This document shows, piece after piece, positions 1 through 6,381 of a stretch of DNA of 6,447 nucleotides. The position numbers and the translations under genes are program-made. Origin of the DNA: Odoribacteraceae bacterium (GTDB taxonomy: Bacteria > Bacteroidota > Bacteroidia > Bacteroidales > Marinifilaceae); NCBI GenBank assembly GCA_031267995.1, contig JAIRXZ010000194.1:1-6447 (forward strand), in the 5' to 3' direction. How positions within the stretch are numbered: the first letter of the stretch is position 1; the number at the start of each line of letters is the position of its first letter. A model generated the notes under the pieces. That model saw nothing but the letters and a program-made list of their open reading frames with translations, made no database searches and was not told where the DNA came from.

Positions 1-71
1 AAGGAGCGGGAGGGGGGAGGGGGGAGGGAGGAAGGCAAGGAGAGAGTGGGGGAGGGGAAGGGGGAGAGGGG
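1..71 (+). repeat. Homopurine, G-quadruplex-prone low-complexity tract
   Basis: The plus strand is almost purely purine. Bases 8-28 consist of G-runs of 3, 6, 6 and 3 separated by single A residues, which fits a G-quadruplex pattern with one-base loops. More G-runs follow at 48-71. On the coding (minus) strand this is a C/T tract encoding the Pro/Ser/Leu-rich end of the visible PorV-like protein. Such tracts are prone to replication slippage and to sequencing error. Confidence 0.75.
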
Positions 72-728
72 CACGGAGATGGCGCCGCCGAGGGTTAGGC
101 GGGCGGGGAGGTTATCGGTTCTGCCGTTGTATTTGATTTTGGTGCCGATGTCGTTTGCGGTGAAGGCGGCAGACCAGGTGGCGCGAGGGAAGAGGGAAAG
201 GTCGGAGCGGTAAAAAAGTCCGGCGTCGAAGGCCACGGCGTTGGCCGCGCGGGCGCCCATGTCGGAGTGGATGTAGCGTCCGGTGAGGGATATGCCGATG
301 CCGGGGGGGAGTCGCCGGGCGTAGGCTATTTCGGCCGCCCATTCGGCGGGGTGGATGTCGGGCGCCGGCGTGGCGTTGTCGTTGCTGCCGGGGGAGCGGG
401 GGTGGGCGAAGTAGCGGAAGCCCGCGGCGAGGGCGCCTCGTTGTTCGTCGAGGTAGTAGTAGCCGCCGAGGGCGTTGAGGAAGGAGCCTGGTAGCAGGGT
501 GGTTAGCCAGGGGGTGTGGCTGTCGCCGGCGGCGGCGCGCGTTCTCGCGAAGGGGATGGCGGCGGGGTTGCGGAAGGCGATGAAGGGGCCGCGGGGAAGG
601 GCGATGCCGCCGCCACCCATGCCGGAGGCGCGGGCGTCGACGGGGACGAGGAGGAAGGGCGCGGAGGTTTGGGCGATGCCGGAGGTGGCGACGAGGATGG
701 CGATGGCGGTGACGACGAGGCGTTTCAT
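1..728 (-). CDS. PorV/PorQ-family outer-membrane protein (PorV-like), 3' end beyond the window
   Basis: The frame is open from an ATG at 728 to the left edge, giving 242 complete codons and no stop. Residues 1-20 look like a signal peptide (MKRLVVTAIAILVATSGIAQ), so the protein is probably exported. The mature start contains PFLLVPVDARASGMGG (residues 24-39), which resembles the PFL..PDAR.GGMGD signature of PorV, a FadL-like beta-barrel of the type IX secretion system. Further PorV-like stretches are SHTPWLTTLLP (70-80), LGGYYYLDEQRGALAAGFRYF (87-107), AYARRL (135-140) and ANDIGTKIKYNG (191-202). PorV proteins usually have nearly 400 residues, so roughly 150 would be missing beyond the edge. 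Residues 221-242 are an unusual Pro/Ser/Leu-rich run. The start codon overlaps the cstA stop (ATGA, 725-728), suggesting translational coupling. PorU, the usual PorV partner, is not in the window, so this may be a PorV paralogue rather than the secretion component itself. The family call is fairly secure; the exact role is not. Confidence 0.75.
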   Translation of the reverse strand, partial: MKRLVVTAIAILVATSGIAQTSAPFLLVPVDARASGMGGGGIALPRGPFIAFRNPAAIPFARTRAAAGDSHTPWLTTLLPGSFLNALGGYYYLDEQRGALAAGFRYFAHPRSPGSNDNATPAPDIHPAEWAAEIAYARRLPPGIGISLTGRYIHSDMGARAANAVAFDAGLFYRSDLSLFPRATWSAAFTANDIGTKIKYNGRTDNLPARLTLGGAISVPLSPFPSPTLSLPSSLPPPPSRS

Positions 729-2176
729 GGCGCGGGTGTTTGGTGGTGTTCGCGGTTTTTCGCCACGAGGAAGAGGGTCAGCAGGGTGATGCCGGCGATG
801 ATGCCGGCGGGGTAGGCGATGGCGTGGGGGAGGGAGAGGCCGCCGTCTTTGTTGGGGGCGACGAGGAGGTAGGTGACGCAGACGACGGTGAGGAAGGTTG
901 CCGGCAGGGAGGTCATCCAGTGTGGTTTTCGTACTTTGACGAGGTAGGCGGAGGCTGTCCAGAGGGTGATGGTGGCGAGTACCTGGTTGCTGATGCCGAC
1001 GTATTTCCAGATGGTGGAGAAGTCGAATTGGCACAGCAGGTAGGCGATGACGAAGACGGGGGCGGAGATGATGATGCGGTTTTTCATCGGTCGCTGGTTG
1101 AAGGAGAGGGCGTCGGCGATGATGAGCCTCATGCCGCGGAAGGCGGTGTCGCCGGAGGTGATGGGGCAGACGACGACGCCGATGATGGCGATGACCGCCC
1201 CGACGCCGCCGAGCCAGGTGTTGCAGATGGCGTTGACGATGACGGCGGGGGTGTTGCCGGCGGTGGCGGCGGCGTTGAGTTCGGCGGGTCCCCCGAAGAA
1301 GGTCATGGCGGCTGTCGCCCAGATCATGGCGACGATGCCTTCGGCGATCATGGCGCCGTAGAAGACGGGTCGGGCGTGTCGTTCGCTGGTGATGCATCGC
1401 GCCATCATGGGGGATTGGGTGGCGTGGAAGCCGGAGATGGCGCCGCAGGAGATGACGATGAACATCATGGGAAAGAGGATGTTTGTTTCCGGCTGGTGGT
1501 GCATGTTCGCGAGGGAGGCGAGGGTGAGTTCCGGCAGGTGGAGGTCGCCGGTGAGGCCGCCGACGAGGAGGTAGCCGCCGATGCCCAGCGCCATGAAGAT
1601 GAGGGCGGCGCCCATGAAGGGGTAGATTTTGCCGATGATTTTGTTGATGGGGAGGAGGGTGGCGAGGATGTAGTAGGCGAAGATGATGTAGAGCCACCAC
1701 ACGGCGCCGGTGCCCGTGAGTTTGCCGAGGAGTTCCGCCGGGCCGTTGACGAAGGATACCCCGACGGCGATGAGGAGTAGGGCGGTGAAGACGGTCATGA
1801 TGCCGCGGGCGTGGCGTCCGAGGTATTTGCCGACGATGTCGGGGAGGCTCATGCCGTCGTGCCGGAGGGAGAGCATGCCGGAGAAGAAGTCGTGAACCGC
1901 CCCGGCGAGGATGCAGCCGAGGAGTATCCACAGGTAGGCCGCCGGGCCGTAGGCGGCGCCGAGGATGGCCCCGAAGATTGGCCCCAGGCCGGCGATGTTG
2001 AGGAATTGTATGACGAAGACGCGCCAGGGTTTGAGGGGCTGGTAGTCGACCCCGTCGGCCAGGCGCTGGACGGGTGTGGGGCGGGTGGGGTCGACGCCGA
2101 AGAACTTTTCCGTGAACCGGCCGCACGCGAAGTAGGCGGCGATGAGGAGGGTGATGAAGAGGATGAAAGTGATCAT
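725..2176 (-). CDS. cstA: Carbon starvation protein A (CstA-family inner-membrane transporter, short form)
   Basis: This 483-residue, strongly hydrophobic protein has about 12-13 membrane segments. The family hallmark is at residues 58-108: FLNIAGLGPIFGAILGA followed by AGAVHDFFSGMLSLRHDG. Other conserved parts are ISGFHATQSPMMARC (247-261), CPITSGDTAFRGMRLIIAD (337-355) and the late segment KYVGISNQVLATITLW (391-406). CstA proteins are inner-membrane uptake systems. Enterobacterial members are linked to pyruvate import and to peptide use during carbon starvation; the substrate here cannot be read from the sequence. Enterobacterial CstA has about 700 residues; forms of this shorter length are usual in Bacteroidota, so it does not look truncated. 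The ATG at 2176 follows the rnr stop by 12 bp, with an A-rich leader and no Shine-Dalgarno motif, and the 3' end overlaps the PorV-like start by 4 bp. It is therefore most likely co-transcribed with both neighbours. Confidence 0.93.
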   Translation of the reverse strand: MITFILFITLLIAAYFACGRFTEKFFGVDPTRPTPVQRLADGVDYQPLKPWRVFVIQFLNIAGLGPIFGAILGAAYGPAAYLWILLGCILAGAVHDFFSGMLSLRHDGMSLPDIVGKYLGRHARGIMTVFTALLLIAVGVSFVNGPAELLGKLTGTGAVWWLYIIFAYYILATLLPINKIIGKIYPFMGAALIFMALGIGGYLLVGGLTGDLHLPELTLASLANMHHQPETNILFPMMFIVISCGAISGFHATQSPMMARCITSERHARPVFYGAMIAEGIVAMIWATAAMTFFGGPAELNAAATAGNTPAVIVNAICNTWLGGVGAVIAIIGVVVCPITSGDTAFRGMRLIIADALSFNQRPMKNRIIISAPVFVIAYLLCQFDFSTIWKYVGISNQVLATITLWTASAYLVKVRKPHWMTSLPATFLTVVCVTYLLVAPNKDGGLSLPHAIAYPAGIIAGITLLTLFLVAKNREHHQTPAP

Positions 2177-2188
2177 GGTGTTGTTGTA

Positions 2189-4456
2189 TTAATTCGGTCG
2201 TCTGCCCCGACCGCGTTTCGGTTTTTGCTGGCGGAATGTTTTTTTGTCGTCTCCTCGCCGTGCGCGCCGCAGGTTTCGGCCGGGGCGCGATTCGGGGGTT
2301 TGGCGTTCGCTTCGTTCGTTGCCCGCGAGGGCGAAGTCGAGTTGTCGCTCCACGAGGTTTGCCCTGGCCACGCGGACGGCGATCTGGTCGCCCAGCTGGT
2401 ACACCTTGCGGTGGTTGCGGCCGACGATGCAGTAGTTCTCCTCGTCCAGCTCGTAGTAATCGTCCTCCAGCTCGGTCATCGACACGAGTCCCTCGGCGAG
2501 GCTCTCGGCGAGTTCCACGTAGAAGCCCCATTGGGTGACGCCGGAGATGGTGCCGTGGAAGGTTTCGCCCAGCCTGTCGGCCATGAACTCCACCTGCTTG
2601 TATTTGATGGATGCTCGTTCGGCGTTGGCGGCCAGCTGTTCCATCTCGGAACAGTGCTTGCATCGCTCCTCGCAGGCGTCGGTGTTGGCCGACCGGCCGC
2701 CGTCGAGGTAGCGTTGGAGGAGGCGGTGCGTCATCACGTCGGGGTAGCGGCGGATGGGGGAGGTGAAGTGCGCGTAGTAGTCGAAGGCGAGGCCGTAGTG
2801 CCCCACGTTTTCCACCGTGTAGGCGGCCTTGGCCATCGAGCGGAGGGCGAGGGTTTCGATCATGTTTTGCTCCGGCCGCCCCTTCACCTCCTCCATCAGC
2901 TTGTTCATGGAGGTAGAGAGGCCGCGCGAGGTGGTGGAGCGCAGGCGGTAGCCGAATTTGGCGATGAAGCGGGTGAAGGTGGCTAGCTTCGTGGGGTCGG
3001 GATCCTCGTGCACGCGGTAGACGAAGGTTTTGGCTTTCTCCCCCTCCTTCACCTTGCCGACGCGCTCGGCCACCTCGCGGTTGGCGAGCAGCATGAACTC
3101 CTCGATCAGCTTGTTGGCCTCCTTCGCGTACTTGAAGAAGGCGCGGAGGGGTTTGCCGTTGGCGTCGATATCGAAGCGCACTTCGGGTCGGTTAAAATCG
3201 AGGGCGCCGTTTTTGAAACGCTCCTCGCGCAGTCCTCGCGCCAGGGTATCCAGGGCGAGAATCTCGCGTTGAAAATCCCCGCTGCCCCCCTCGATGATGG
3301 CCTGCGCCTCCTCGTAGGAGAAGCGGCGGAGGGATCGGATGACCGTCCTCCCGAACCACCGCTTCACCACGGCGCCGCGGGCGTTCAGCTCGAAGACGGC
3401 CGAGAAGCAGAGCTTGTCCTCGTCCGGGCGCAGCGAGCAGAGGCCGTTGGAGAGGCGCTCCGGGAGCATCGGGATGGTGCGGTCGACGAGGTAGACGGAG
3501 GTGGCGCGCTGGTACGCCTCCCGGTCGAGGGGGGTGTCCGCCGTCACGTAGTGGCTGACGTCCGCGATGTGCACCCCCACCTCGCTGTTGCCGTTTCCCA
3601 GCGGGCGGAACGACAGGGCGTCGTCGAAATCCTTCGCGTCCGCGGGGTCGATGGTGAAGGTGGGCACGCCGCGGAAATCCCTCCTGCGCGCCACCTCGGC
3701 GGGGTCGATCTCCTCCTTGATTTTGCCGGCGGCCTTTTCCACGGCCGCGGGGAAGCTCACGGGAAGCTCGAACTCGGCCATGATAGCGTTCATCTCGGTA
3801 TCGTTATTCCCCGGCATGCCCAGCACCTCCAGCACCGTGCCCACGGGGTTCTTTTGGTGTTCAGGCCACTCGGTGATTTTCACCACCACTTTCTCCCCGT
3901 TTTTCGCCCCGTTCAGTTCGTCCAGCGGGACGAAGACGTCGTACGGTAGCCGCTTGCCCGACGGCAGCAGGAAGGCGTGGTGGCGGGAGACCTGGAGCAC
4001 CCCGACGAACGTGTCGCGTTTGCGTTCGAGGATCTCCACCACCTCCCCCTCCGGCCTGCGCCGCTTGTCGCGGGCGTAGACGACGGCCTTCACCTTATCC
4101 CCGTTCAGCGCGTGTTTCAGCCCTACCTGGGGGATAAAAACATCCTCCTCCATGTCGTCCGTCACCAGGTAGGCGGTGCCCTTGGCGGTGAGGTCGATGG
4201 TGCCGATGACGTGCACGGATGTCAGTTTCAGGGCGAAGGTGCCGGTGACAGGTTCCGAGAGCGCGCCCTCGCGCGTCAGCTCGTCCAGCATCTCGATGAT
4301 GAGGCGTTTGCTGCCCGTGTTGGTGATGCCCATTTGGCGGGACAGCTGTTTGTAATTGTAGCGTCGCGAGGGGTTCTCCTGGAAGACGGCGAGGAGCCGC
4401 GAGCGGAGTTCCCGCTTCCCGACACCCGCCTCGCTTTTCTGGTATTTCTTTGGCAT
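2189..4456 (-). CDS. rnr: Ribonuclease R (3'-5' exoribonuclease, RNB family)
   Basis: A complete 755-residue RNase R, a processive 3'-to-5' exoribonuclease that degrades structured RNA in the cytoplasm. Domains in order are: an N-terminal winged-helix region (about 14-75, with YNYKQLSRQMGI); two cold-shock/OB domains (about 80-210, with AKGTAYLVTDDMEEDVFIP at 91-109); the RNB catalytic domain (about 260-590); an S1 RNA-binding domain (about 629-712, with GTISGVTQWGFYVELAE); and a basic tail rich in Arg and Lys (about 715-755). The active-site motif TIDPADAKDFDDAL (268-281) has Asp270, Asp276, Asp278 and Asp279 in the positions of the metal-binding aspartates of the family. HYGLAF (553-558) and HFTSPIRRYPD (563-573) are the other RNB signatures, so the enzyme should be active. 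A CxxxCxxC pattern at Cys595, Cys599 and Cys602 is discussed in the findings. The ATG at 4456 opens directly into the expected N-terminal extension. It starts 69 bp after fecR and ends 12 bp before cstA. Confidence 0.96.
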   Translation of the reverse strand: MPKKYQKSEAGVGKRELRSRLLAVFQENPSRRYNYKQLSRQMGITNTGSKRLIIEMLDELTREGALSEPVTGTFALKLTSVHVIGTIDLTAKGTAYLVTDDMEEDVFIPQVGLKHALNGDKVKAVVYARDKRRRPEGEVVEILERKRDTFVGVLQVSRHHAFLLPSGKRLPYDVFVPLDELNGAKNGEKVVVKITEWPEHQKNPVGTVLEVLGMPGNNDTEMNAIMAEFELPVSFPAAVEKAAGKIKEEIDPAEVARRRDFRGVPTFTIDPADAKDFDDALSFRPLGNGNSEVGVHIADVSHYVTADTPLDREAYQRATSVYLVDRTIPMLPERLSNGLCSLRPDEDKLCFSAVFELNARGAVVKRWFGRTVIRSLRRFSYEEAQAIIEGGSGDFQREILALDTLARGLREERFKNGALDFNRPEVRFDIDANGKPLRAFFKYAKEANKLIEEFMLLANREVAERVGKVKEGEKAKTFVYRVHEDPDPTKLATFTRFIAKFGYRLRSTTSRGLSTSMNKLMEEVKGRPEQNMIETLALRSMAKAAYTVENVGHYGLAFDYYAHFTSPIRRYPDVMTHRLLQRYLDGGRSANTDACEERCKHCSEMEQLAANAERASIKYKQVEFMADRLGETFHGTISGVTQWGFYVELAESLAEGLVSMTELEDDYYELDEENYCIVGRNHRKVYQLGDQIAVRVARANLVERQLDFALAGNERSERQTPESRPGRNLRRARRGDDKKTFRQQKPKRGRGRRPN

Positions 4457-4500
4457 ATTCTTGATTTAACGTCACGAAATTAGTACTAAATTATAGATAA
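4457..4500 (-). promoter_or_regulatory. AT-rich segment upstream of rnr, possible promoter
   Basis: This stretch is sharply AT-rich against GC-rich surroundings. On the minus strand it includes TATAATTT (4495-4488) and TAATTTCG (4482-4475); the latter is one mismatch from TAnnTTTG. A TTG at 4521-4519 is too far from either for ideal spacing. A promoter for the rnr-cstA-porV block is likely here, but its exact elements are uncertain. Confidence 0.35.
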
Positions 4501-4519
4501 TCACGCCACGCGGCGCGAC
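4500..4519 (-). terminator. GC-rich hairpin between fecR and rnr
   Basis: In the minus-strand RNA, GUCGCGCC pairs with GGCGUGAU around a GCGU loop, giving an 8-bp stem with two G-U pairs. The bases after it (UAUCUAUAAUUU) are A/U-rich but not a clean U-run. Together with the preceding hairpin it may separate the sigma/fecR transcript from rnr, or it may be an attenuator. Confidence 0.4.
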
Positions 4520-4525
4520 AAAATC

Positions 4526-5464
4526 TCACTCTATAAAGAGTGTATCCCCCCGGACGCTGTACGCGAACCCTTGTCCCAGCAGTTGCAGGACGCGCAGGGC
4601 GCTGTCGAGGCTCTCCCCCCCGTCGGGCGCGAAGGTGTAGGCGTCGTCGTCCGACCCCTGCCGCGCGTTCCTCACCGCGACGCCGTGCCGGGCGGCAATC
4701 CGCGCGAGAATCTCGTCGAAGCTCGACACCCGCAGCGACGAATCGGCCACCTCGCCGACGCGCCCCAGCAGCAACGCCCCGGAGCGCGGGTCGATCGTCA
4801 GCACCTCGCCGGCGCTCATGACGCGCCGTTCCTCCCCGCGCGTCACCTCCACCCTTCCCTCGTGCAGCGTCACCTTCACCCTCCCGCGCGGGTACGCCTC
4901 CACGTTAAAGGCGGTGCCGAGGACGGTGATCGTCACCTCGCCGGCCGTCAGCACGAAGGGGCGATCGTCCTTCACCACCTCGAAATAAGCCTCCCCCTCC
5001 AGCCTCGCCTCCCGCTCCCCGTCGTACGAGAGGGACGAGGAGACGTTCAGCGTCACCCCCGAACCATCGGGAAGGACAACCTGCCGCGGCGCCGGCGAGG
5101 AGTTCTTTACCACCATTATCGCGGTGGGCGTCTCCCTTTCGATCAGCAGCGCCCGCGTCACGACGCCCGCCGTCAGCAGCGGCAGCAACACCGCCGCCAC
5201 CCGCGCGAGCGGTCGTCGCCACGAGCTGCCGGCGCGGCGAAGGCGACCGGAGAAGAGCCGCCCCCGCGTCTCCTCCAGCAGCTCGATGGCGAACCGTCCC
5301 GGCCGCGCGCGGTACTTCACCGACCGATCCCAGGCCTCGCGCAACGCCTCCTCCTTCCCGGCGTCCTTCGGGTCGTCGCGCAGCAGCCACTCTCGCACCT
5401 CCTCGGCCAGCGCGGGGGGGAGTTCCCCGGCCAAGTACTTGTCGATAATCTCCTTCGTATTCAT
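4526..5464 (-). CDS. FecR-family anti-sigma factor
   Basis: A 312-residue FecR-type single-pass membrane protein. The cytoplasmic N-terminal part (1-85) begins with IIDKYLAGELPPALAEEVREW, typical of Bacteroidota FecR proteins, and would bind the sigma factor. A basic stretch (RRPLAR, 83-88) precedes a membrane segment at about 89-108. The periplasmic FecR domain (about 120-225) shows VVLPDGSGVTLNVSSSLSYDG (129-149), EGEAYFEV (156-163), VLGTAFNVEAY (181-191) and VTLHEGRVEV (198-207). A C-terminal domain resembling DUF4974 (about 242-312) ends in GDTLFIE. In known systems such a protein relays a signal from an outer-membrane TonB-dependent receptor and controls the partner sigma factor. It follows the sigma gene by 72 bp. 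The linker to the last domain lacks the usual tryptophan-containing W..G.L.F sequence, a small divergence. No receptor gene lies downstream. The start ATG at 5464 has an A-rich leader. Confidence 0.93.
   Translation of the reverse strand: MNTKEIIDKYLAGELPPALAEEVREWLLRDDPKDAGKEEALREAWDRSVKYRARPGRFAIELLEETRGRLFSGRLRRAGSSWRRPLARVAAVLLPLLTAGVVTRALLIERETPTAIMVVKNSSPAPRQVVLPDGSGVTLNVSSSLSYDGEREARLEGEAYFEVVKDDRPFVLTAGEVTITVLGTAFNVEAYPRGRVKVTLHEGRVEVTRGEERRVMSAGEVLTIDPRSGALLLGRVGEVADSSLRVSSFDEILARIAARHGVAVRNARQGSDDDAYTFAPDGGESLDSALRVLQLLGQGFAYSVRGDTLFIE
4527..4542 (-). terminator. Short hairpin overlapping the fecR stop codon
   Basis: CACTCT (4527-4532) pairs with AGAGTG (4537-4542) around a 4-base loop. 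It covers the last codons and the UGA stop of fecR, and is followed in the transcript by AGAUUUUG, a short U-run. The 6-bp stem is weak, so this is at best a partial terminator. Confidence 0.3.
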
Positions 5465-5485
5465 CTTTCACTTTTTCAGGCGCGC

Positions 5486-5512
5486 GGGACGGCAACGCGG
5501 GAATCGCGTCCC
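5486..5512 (-). promoter_or_regulatory. Second small hairpin in the fecR leader
   Basis: GGGACG (5486-5491) and CGTCCC (5507-5512) form a 6-bp inverted repeat with a 15-nt loop, 22 bp upstream of the fecR start. It abuts and slightly overlaps the larger hairpin, so the two folds may compete. The loop contains CGCG segments that could pair instead. Functional status is unknown. Confidence 0.35.
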
Positions 5513-5566
5513 CGCCAACGAGCGCCCCAAAGGTAACTATTTCCACTTCCCTGGCGCGTTGGCGGG
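5511..5566 (-). promoter_or_regulatory. Strong inverted repeat around the sigma stop codon (mRNA hairpin)
   Basis: CCCGCCAACG (5511-5520) is the exact reverse complement of CGTTGGCGGG (5557-5566). After a two-base bulge (5521-5522) pairing continues with CGCC (5523-5526) against GGCG (5553-5556), giving 14 base pairs around a 26-nt loop. In the minus-strand transcript the stem starts in the last codons of the sigma gene, and the loop holds its UAG stop and the bases after it. No U-run follows, so it is not a standard intrinsic terminator. An attenuator or an mRNA processing or stability element between sigma and fecR is more likely. Confidence 0.6.
5528..5535 (-). promoter_or_regulatory. Isolated match to the -7 element TAnnTTTG ahead of fecR
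   Basis: TACCTTTG on the minus strand matches the Bacteroidota -7 consensus exactly and lies 63 bp upstream of the fecR start. The nearest TTG upstream (minus strand, within a T-run in the sigma gene) is about 31 bases away, too far for the usual 19-21 spacing. It could drive extra fecR expression, but co-transcription with the sigma gene is simpler. Confidence 0.25.
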
Positions 5567-6169
5567 CAAAAAATCGTCCCCGTCGTCGAACGCCAGCGTC
5601 TCCTTGATCTCCCGTTTGGCGGTGGACAGGTGGCTCTCCACCGTGTGTTTGCTGATGCGGAGCGTCCGCGCGATGTCGTTGACGCTCATCCCCTCCTCGC
5701 GGTTCAGTCGGAACACCTTTTGCCGCTGGTGGGGCATTTGGCCGATCATGAGGCTAATCAGCGAATCGGTTTCCCGCGCCATCATCAGCTCGTCGGTAGC
5801 CGCCTCCAGCTCCGTCCCCCGCGCGGAGAGGAAGTCGGTGTACCTCTTGCACACCTCCCGTTGCGCGACGAGGTTCTTCACGGCATTGCGGGCGATAGAA
5901 TAGAGGTATCCCTCGAACGACTTGGAGGGTTTGATCCACGCCCGTTTTTCCCACAGGCGAATAAAAATCTCCTGGGTAATTTCCCTGGCGTCCTCCTCTG
6001 ATCGGGTAAGTTGCGTGAGAAAGTCGTGGACGGCATCCGCGTAGTGCAGGTAGACCTTTTCGTAAGCCCGGTGATCCCCTTTCTTGAGTGATCTCAGTAC
6101 CGACGGCGAGATGCTGGTTTCATATTCACTGTAATCGTTCACTTTCTCTATCCTTGTAACATTCGACAT
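5537..6169 (-). CDS. ECF sigma-70 family RNA polymerase sigma factor
   Basis: A 210-residue extracytoplasmic-function sigma factor that would direct RNA polymerase to a small set of promoters under control of the FecR protein encoded next. Sigma region 2 spans about 28-97, with AYEKVYLHYADAVHDFLTQL (35-54), DAREITQEIFIRLWEKR (60-76) and FEGYLYSIARNAVKN (85-99). Region 4 spans about 140-192: MPHQRQKVFRLNREEGMSVNDI leads into the helix-turn-helix ARTLRISKHTVESHLSTAKR (167-186). The ATG at 6169 is the only plausible start: the frame upstream meets a stop within seven codons, and the next in-frame Met is far inside the protein. The N-terminal 25 residues and the acidic then basic C-terminal tail (193-210) lie outside the conserved domains. 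The UAG stop lies in the loop of a strong predicted RNA hairpin (5511-5566). Family assignment is firm; the target promoters are unknown. Confidence 0.95.
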   Translation of the reverse strand: MSNVTRIEKVNDYSEYETSISPSVLRSLKKGDHRAYEKVYLHYADAVHDFLTQLTRSEEDAREITQEIFIRLWEKRAWIKPSKSFEGYLYSIARNAVKNLVAQREVCKRYTDFLSARGTELEAATDELMMARETDSLISLMIGQMPHQRQKVFRLNREEGMSVNDIARTLRISKHTVESHLSTAKREIKETLAFDDGDDFLPANAPGKWK

Positions 6170-6307
6170 AACATACGTGTCTCGCGGTTATCCATAGAGT
6201 TATTTCATTCCGGTTACACTGCGTGCCCGGCGCCTTCGCGTTCCCTTCGGCGCGAGGAAAAAAATAAATTCTATCGTGTTCGTTGATTGCACACACGCGA
6301 GAGGGCG

Positions 6308-6338
6308 CGAAGGTAGACATTGCGAATGAAAATACAAG
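6308..6338 (-). promoter_or_regulatory. Candidate Bacteroidota-type promoter for the ECF sigma gene
   Basis: On the minus strand CTTG (6338-6335) is followed by 19 bases and then TACCTTCG (6315-6308). This fits the Bacteroidota housekeeping pattern TTG-N19-21-TAnnTTTG with one mismatch in the -7 element (C for T). It lies between the palindrome array and the sigma start, with a leader of roughly 130 nt. It is judged by eye only; an autoregulated ECF promoter would look different. Confidence 0.4.
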
Positions 6339-6381
6339 GCGTACGCCGGGGAGGATCATCGACGCCCGCGGGATGCCCGCC

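Noticed and set aside
1811..2986. A 391-codon open frame on the plus strand across cstA and rnr, with similar long ones at 740-1780, 3008-3949 and 4571-5536.
   Set aside because: They lie opposite well-conserved genes, translate to Gly/Val/Asp/Glu- or Arg/Pro-rich sequence with no recognisable domain, and are expected antisense by-products of GC-rich codon use.
4095..4475. An alternative minus-strand start 19 bases upstream of rnr in another frame (126 codons).
   Set aside because: It overlaps the RNase R N-terminus out of frame and shows no domain; the rnr frame is clear from its motifs.
4905..5546. A 213-codon minus-strand frame over the first part of fecR.
   Set aside because: It is a shifted frame of fecR with low-complexity Gly/Ala/Arg-rich sequence; the FecR frame carries all conserved motifs.
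6188..6196. TTATCCATA, one mismatch from the DnaA box TTATCCACA.
   Set aside because: A single imperfect box with no companions or origin-like context is expected by chance.
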